11,202 bases of DNA, from NCBI GenBank assembly GCA_964522605.1, contig CAZFWV010000229.1, positions 1 through 11,202 on the forward strand. Direction: 5' to 3'. Shown in pieces: positions 6,187-11,202 of the stretch. How positions within the stretch are numbered: position 1 is the first letter of the stretch; every line of letters starts with the position of its first letter. This stretch comes from CAVZLD01 sp964522605. Lineage in GTDB: Bacteria; Planctomycetota; Planctomycetia; Pirellulales; Pirellulaceae. A program made the translations under genes and the position numbers. Under the pieces are notes generated by a model. It made no database searches, had not been told where the DNA came from, and saw only the letters and a program-made list of their open reading frames with translations.

Positions 6187-8198
6187 ATGAAATCGAATAC
6201 GGGGATTCTTGCGCTGATCATCATGGGTTTGGGTCAACCGGTACCGGCCCGCGAAACTCCGACGGAAACGCAGATTCGCATCGCCGATCGATCGGGGACT
6301 CCATCGATCGAGGTCCTTTCCGGAGACCACGTGCTCCTCGCCTCTCCCGTGGAAGGTCTCTGGTCGATCGCTAGCGACTGGCGCGATGGATGGCCAGCCC
6401 ACTGGCAGCACGCAAACCCTGAACAAATCACGCAGCAAGGTCCCTGGACGATCGTCGAAGGCACACTCACAACGGACACGGGGAACTGGCGTCTGCGCGA
6501 CGCGTATCGCGCGCGAGGACGAACGGTCGAGTGTGTCCGGCGGTGGGAATGGACCGGGAAGGAACCGATCGATCGGGTTACGTTGGCCGTGCGATGGGAA
6601 GCACCAAATGCCAAAGGGCAAGTCCTTCTGCCTGGCATTCTATATTATGGAAACCCGTCCGGTGCGGCGAGCAAACGGACGCCCGTCTTTTCCAATCAAG
6701 AACCGCTGGCAGTTTTTGAAGAACACCGGTATCCCGTTCCGTTCGCGTCGCTGGAATGGGCCAAAGACGGCACGCGTTTCGGAGCCGCACTGCATACTCT
6801 GCCAAGTCCTGCCGCCTATGCGCACCTTCCAGATCAATGGTGGTCGCTAGGCGTTGATGCGTCCGGAAGTGGTACGCAGCTGATTCTCCTATCCGGACCG
6901 TGCGCCGCGAATGGGCATACGAGCGTGATCAAGGCGGTACAGCCAGGCTTTGTGCCTTATGACGATGCCTATCTGACCGTGCCTCCCGGCGCAGTCATCG
7001 AAAAGACATTCCGCCTGGAGGTCTACCCTGCCGAGCAGGAAGGGTCGGGCTTTCGCCGGCCCCTGTGGACTTCAATCGACTGGTTTCAGCCGGCCGATCT
7101 GCGCGGCTTTCCCACGATCGAAGAAATCACGGAAGCGAAATATCGTTTCGCTAAAACACGGTGGCACGAAGAAGGCGACGTCGCCGGATTCAAGAAGTAC
7201 CCCGATCGTCCCGTCTTTGTTTTTGGCTGGTGTGGTCAAACAGCAGCCCCCGGTTACGCGCTTCAGGTGCTTGGTGACAAACTTGGAGACCCGGATATTC
7301 CACGGATGGTCCAGAAGTCGCTCGATTTTCTCTCCAGCGCTGAATTCTATGATGGCGGATTTCACACCTGGTACGACTACCGCGAAAAGGAATGGTCGCG
7401 ACACGAGCCGCTTTCGCAAGGACAGGGAATGTTGAACGTCGCCCGAGCAATCCGCGTGGGGCGCAAGACAGGGCGGGATACGGCACGCTGGGAGACGTTC
7501 CTGCAAAAGGCGGCAGACTTTCACGCGGAACGGATTCTGCGTGACGACTGGCGACCAAGGTCCACCGATGAAGGGTTCCTGATTGCTCCATTGTGTCTTG
7601 CGGCTGAGTTATTTGATCGCGATTTGTATCAGCAGGCAGCCGTGAAAGCGGCGGAACACTACGCCAATCGCCATCTATCGATGCGTGAACCGTATTGGGG
7701 GGGAACACTGGACGCCCAGTGCGAAGACAAGGAAGGGGCGTACGCCGCCTTCCAGGGATTCCTTGCCGCGTGGGAGTTAACGGGCGAGTCGCGGTTTCTC
7801 GATTGGGCCCGTCATGCGTGTGACGTCATGCTGACCTACCTGGTCGTGTGGGACATTGACTTGCCCGCTGGACGCCTACGCAACCATGCTTTCAAGACGC
7901 GTGGTTGGACCGTCGTCTCGCCGCAGAACCAACACATTGACGCCTACGGTGTATTGATGGCCCCCGATGTCTATCGCCTGGGGCAGATTTTGGACGACGA
8001 CTCATTGCAGCAGATCGGGTTGCTCATGTTCCGCAGTTGCGGCCAACTGATCGACCCTTATGGAAGCCATGGCGAACAGCCGCAACACACGAACTACGCC
8101 CAACGCGGGCGCGTCGATGACATCTTTGCCCTCCGCGGCGGCTATGTTGAGGATTGGACCGTCTTCTGGCTGACGGCACACTTCTTGAACGCGGTGGC
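6187..8198 (+). CDS. Secreted protein, probable six-hairpin glycosidase-like fold (3' end lost in gap)
   Basis: The 670 visible residues start MKSNTGILALIIMGLGQPVPA, a probable signal peptide, which is why ATG 6187 is preferred (GGAGAG at 6178-6183, close spacing). The frame is open back to GTG 6052 and ATG 6085, but those would bury the signal. An N-terminal beta-rich part (about residues 20-290) precedes a helix-rich part (about 310-670). The latter has repeated aromatic/acidic hairpin motifs such as DGGFHTWYDYRE, EGAYAAFQGFLAAWELTGES and SPQNQHIDAYG, resembling the (alpha/alpha)6 barrels of several glycoside hydrolase and polysaccharide lyase families. I cannot name the family or the catalytic acids, so glycan cleavage is inferred from fold resemblance only. 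The reading frame enters an N-run at 8199; anything coded beyond it in this frame lies antisense to the next gene and is not part of this protein. The true C-terminus is unknown. Confidence 0.75.
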
Positions 8199-8298
8199 NN
8201 NNNNNNNNNNNNNNNNNNNNNNNNNNNNNNNNNNNNNNNNNNNNNNNNNNNNNNNNNNNNNNNNNNNNNNNNNNNNNNNNNNNNNNNNNNNNNNNNNN
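8199..8298. other. Assembly gap, 100 Ns
   Basis: Exactly 100 consecutive Ns, a size commonly used as a placeholder for a gap of unknown length. It removes the 3' ends of two convergent genes. Reading frames that cross it are artefacts. Confidence 0.99.
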
Positions 8299-9886
8299 GA
8301 ACTTCCGTCTTTCCACCGGGCCAGCGAATCTCGAGCCGATCAACGCGTGAGCGTTTTCCCAAACCGAAGTGCAATCGCGTGCCATAGTGGCTTTGATATC
8401 CACGCCCGCTGCGAACTTCGGCCACCTGTTTCCGATCGCCCGACAGGACATAGACTCGTGCCCCGATTGCGTCCCGGTTCGCCTGGACGCCCCGAAGACT
8501 GATCTGAATCCAATGTTGGCTTGGCGAATCGTTTCGCAGAATCGTCGGCTCCCGCCGCGAGTTCAAGATGACGACATCGATGTCGCCGTCGTTATCCAGA
8601 TCATCAAATCCGGCGCCACGGCTGCTCATTTTGATGGCCATCCCGTCGCCACTCTTTGCCGAGACATTTTCGAACTTCCCGTTCGCCAAATTCATCAAGA
8701 GCAGATTTGATGTCATGTAGGTTCGAGCATCATCCCATTGCTCGACATTGTCCTGGAGGTCACCACAAGCCATGAACAGATCGCGATCTCCGTCGTTGTC
8801 GAAATCAATCATCCCATTTCCCCACGTCATGCAGGGGAGAGTACCGGTCCCGGCCGCGCTGGCAGGCGTAACATCCTGGAACAGACCATTCCCGAGGTTG
8901 CGATACAGCGTGGCAAACTCCCGAGCATAGGACGTGAAATGGAGATCAAGCCGTCCATCATTATCGTAGTCACCACAGTCGACTCCCATGCTGGCCTGTG
9001 CATCCCCGTTACCGTCATACGCAATGCCTGACAAGAGACCGACCTCCTGAAACCTGCCAGAACCATCGTTCTGATAGAGGAAATTTCCACCAACGTCATT
9101 GGCCACGACGATATCCGGATCCCCATCGTCATCGTAGTCGGCGCAAACCGTTCCCATTGCGGCACCACGCGACACAGCAATCCCGGACGATTCGCTGACG
9201 TCTGTGAAAGTCCCGTCCCCATTGTTGCGAAACAGCGTATCGGGAGTCGGATCGTAATCAAGCGGTCCGGAATAGATGGGAAACCCATAGTAGTGGTGGA
9301 TCCGATGATTCTCGAGTGTGAAATCGACGTAGTTCGAAACGAACAGGTCCAAGTCACCGTCGGCATCCATATCGAGAAAATTCGTACCCGCACCAACTTT
9401 CTGACCATTCACCACGCCCGCCTCTTCCGTCACATCGGAGAAAGTCCCATCGCCGTTGTTCCGGTACAAGACATTCGGGCCGTAGTTATTGAGGTACAAA
9501 TCGGGATCCCCATCGTTGTCGTAATCCGCCACGGCGACTCCGAGACCGAACCCTGTATCCCCTACGCCGGCCGATGCCGTCACGTCCGTGAAACGCAAAC
9601 CGCCGTCGTTTCGGTAGAGCGCATTTCTCGGAGTAGATTGGCCTGGTTGTTTACGAAGGGGCGCGCCGTTCAGAAAGTAGACGTCGACATCCCCGTCACT
9701 GTCATAGTCAAACAGCGCTAACCCGGCACACACGGTCTCGATTATGTAGCGCTGCCCTGTCGCTCCGTCCGTGTGCCGAAATGTGATGCCCGATTGCCGA
9801 GTCGCATCGCGCAGAACAATTGGTGCCTGTGCCAACGTGTGCGTCGACAGCCACGTCGAGATGACAATCGCAAGAATTGAGCGCAT
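8299..9886 (-). CDS. CRTAC1-like FG-GAP repeat protein with ASPIC/UnbV domain (3' end lost in gap)
   Basis: A secreted beta-propeller-type protein; 529 residues are visible. ATG 9886 is chosen because it opens a clean signal peptide (MRSILAIVISTWLSTHTLAQ, cleavage likely after AQA). An in-frame TTG at 9916 would add ten residues ahead of it. Seven acidic calcium-binding-type loops of the FG-GAP/VCBS kind are visible, for example DYDSDGDVD, DYDNDGDPD, DMDADGDLD, DYDDDGDPD and DLDNDGDID, several followed by LYRNNGDGTF. The last part (about 458-529) matches an ASPIC/UnbV domain: IGARVYV, VRSGRGYQSHYG, LHFGLG and VDRLEIRWPGGKTEV. That domain normally ends soon after this point, so probably only a short tail is missing. 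The gene lies 54 bp downstream of the TPR gene on the same strand. Function is not established in this family; a surface or extracellular binding role is inferred. Confidence 0.92.
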
Positions 9887-9940
9887 TTCAAACTCTACTT
9901 TCGTGGCAGGCAACAACGCATCATTCTCTTCCGTCTGATG

Positions 9941-11202
9941 TCATTGCCCTTGCTTCAACATCGCACGCACTTTTCGGTATTCCAGATTGTCTGGTTCGAT
10001 TTTAAGCGCACGTTCAATCGCCTCGAGTGCCCCAGGCGTGTCTCGCGCTTCATAACGGGCCCGGGCGAGCAAATAGTGATTCGCTCCCGTCGGTGATATT
10101 CGCGCCGCGGTTTCGGCAAGCTTTTTCGCTTCAGCCAACTGTTTGCGCTGCGCCAGATAGGCCTTGGCCAACTGTTCATAGCCCACGGAGTTTTCCGGTG
10201 CCACCTGAATCGCCTTACGAAACGATTGCTCGGCTGCCGAGAGCTGCCCGATTTGGGCGAGCAGAACACCAAAATCAATATGCAGTCGGGCGTTCTCGGG
10301 ATCCAGCTCAATCGCCCGCTGCAGCAACTCACCCGCCCTCGATCGATTCCCACGACGCAGATACAGTCCCGCAGCAACCGCCTCGGTCATGGCGACGCTC
10401 CGTCGAACCGACTGCAGATCCACCAACTCGCTATCTCGACCCTTTCGTCCTTGGACCTCGATCCGAGCAGCGGTCTGCAGCGATTGAAACTGCTGACGGT
10501 ATTGTTCCGCTTCCTTCAGTCGATCAAGTCGTTGACATACCGCCGCCATCTGATAACAGGCTTGCGGATGGTTCGGCTCCAGCTCAATCGCCCGCGCGAG
10601 ACTAGCGTACGCCTCCTGGTCTTGCCCGGCTTGTGCGTGCGCGCGCCCCAAGAGAAAAAAAGTGTCGGCCGATTCGGGAGTCAGGCGGAGCTCCTGCTGA
10701 AGCCGTTCCACTGCCTCCTCGGTGCGCCCCAACCCCAACAGCGCACGGGCCAGCCGGCTTCGCACGCCCGGCATTTCCAAATCGATTGCGAGCATCTGAC
10801 CGACCAGTTCGACGACGCGCTCGTACTCGCCCTGCTGAAAGGCTACCAAAGATAGTGCATCGTAGGCCTCGAGGCGGCGGGGTTCCTTCTGCAGACACCG
10901 CTGCCAACATTCGATCGCTTCCGCCGATCGACCTTGATTCAGATAGACACTGCCCAGCAGCCCCTCTGCGTCACCCTGCCCGGGGAAGTCACGCTGGAAT
11001 CGCTGCGCGACCTGAAGTTCTTCCTGGTGCAAGGTTTCGACTTCGCGACGCATGTCGGACGCATCACGACGAATCTCGGGGGCGGTTTCCGAATTGGGAG
11101 GGCGAGGCTCCTGCCGAGCCAAAGACGCATCCAGCGGAGGCTCCGAGAGGCTGGGTTGCTGAGCACGATTTCCGTCGGAGGTCACTGCCGCAGACGGTTC
11201 CG
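9941..11202 (-). CDS. Tetratricopeptide repeat protein (5' end beyond the window)
   Basis: The frame is open from the right edge to TGA at 9941-9943. A GTG at 11185 could be taken as the start, but the frame continues in phase to the edge (E-P-S-A-A before it) and no binding site is visible, so the gene is treated as 5'-partial. After a Pro/Ser/Glu-rich N-terminal stretch come about nine TPR units in two blocks, with typical patterns such as LLGSVYLNQGRSAEAIECWQ, LLGRAHAQAGQDQEAYASLA and HIDFGVLLAQIGQLSAAEQS. A roughly 45-residue stretch rich in charged residues (around 10380-10520) separates the blocks. TPRs are protein-binding scaffolds; the partner is unknown. With the CRTAC1-like gene 54 bp downstream, an operon and a working partnership are likely, since TPR and FG-GAP/ASPIC modules are often adjacent or fused in planctomycetes and acidobacteria (family knowledge). 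A signal peptide or anchor would be outside the window. Confidence 0.9.
   Translation of the reverse strand, partial: EPSAAVTSDGNRAQQPSLSEPPLDASLARQEPRPPNSETAPEIRRDASDMRREVETLHQEELQVAQRFQRDFPGQGDAEGLLGSVYLNQGRSAEAIECWQRCLQKEPRRLEAYDALSLVAFQQGEYERVVELVGQMLAIDLEMPGVRSRLARALLGLGRTEEAVERLQQELRLTPESADTFFLLGRAHAQAGQDQEAYASLARAIELEPNHPQACYQMAAVCQRLDRLKEAEQYRQQFQSLQTAARIEVQGRKGRDSELVDLQSVRRSVAMTEAVAAGLYLRRGNRSRAGELLQRAIELDPENARLHIDFGVLLAQIGQLSAAEQSFRKAIQVAPENSVGYEQLAKAYLAQRKQLAEAKKLAETAARISPTGANHYLLARARYEARDTPGALEAIERALKIEPDNLEYRKVRAMLKQGQ

Noticed and set aside
5693..6621. Minus-strand frames of 148 and 282 codons across the divergent region
   Set aside because: They run through the palindrome and antisense to the secreted protein's signal and N-terminal region. 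The Arg/Pro/Ser-rich products are typical of shadow frames.
8024..8298. Continuation of the CRTAC1-like frame beyond the gap
   Set aside because: It is antisense to the secreted protein; the product after the Ns (Arg/Ser-rich) does not continue an ASPIC domain.

Overview
The window reads like an accessory stretch of a planctomycete chromosome, probably from the Pirellulales. This is inferred from three things: a CRTAC1-type FG-GAP/ASPIC protein behind a tetratricopeptide (TPR) protein, an efflux adaptor with EF-hands, and intergenic palindromes plus a GGCTGGA/GACTGGA heptamer array of a kind I associate with that phylum. No rRNA, tRNA, CRISPR array, integrase or transposase gene was seen.

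Layout, left to right. (1) 1-321: no gene; a 26-bp-arm palindrome at 30-102 and a possible 12-codon leader ORF that overlaps the first gene start. (2) 322-3407: a two-gene operon on the + strand with a GTGA overlap, encoding a periplasmic adaptor (HlyD/MacA-like) with a C-terminal pair of EF-hands and a MacB-type ABC permease. Its ATPase is not in the window. (3) 3407-3595: a 12-unit heptamer array starting on the last base of the permease stop codon, followed at once by a palindromic element. (4) 3652-5670: a minus-strand full-length ABC exporter half-transporter (membrane domain plus ATPase), convergent with the operon. (5) 5671-6186: a divergent intergenic region with a second copy of the same palindromic element in opposite orientation and a small hairpin. 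(6) 6187-8198: a secreted protein with a probable six-hairpin glycosidase-like domain, cut off by an assembly gap. (7) 8199-8298: exactly 100 Ns. (8) 8299-9886, minus: a CRTAC1-like FG-GAP/ASPIC protein, also cut by the gap at its C-terminus. (9) 9941-11202, minus: a TPR protein running off the right edge, immediately upstream of the CRTAC1-like gene and probably co-transcribed with it.

How the genes may work together. The adaptor and permease should form a MacAB-like tripartite export or lipid/peptide-extrusion complex with an ATPase encoded elsewhere. The exporter at 3652-5670 is self-contained apart from dimerising. The secreted sugar-active-like protein and the TPR/CRTAC1 pair look like separate cell-envelope or extracellular functions. 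The least ordinary content is the structured intergenic DNA: two copies of one palindromic element with identical arms but unrelated centres, inverted relative to each other around the exporter gene, and the heptamer array fused to one of them.
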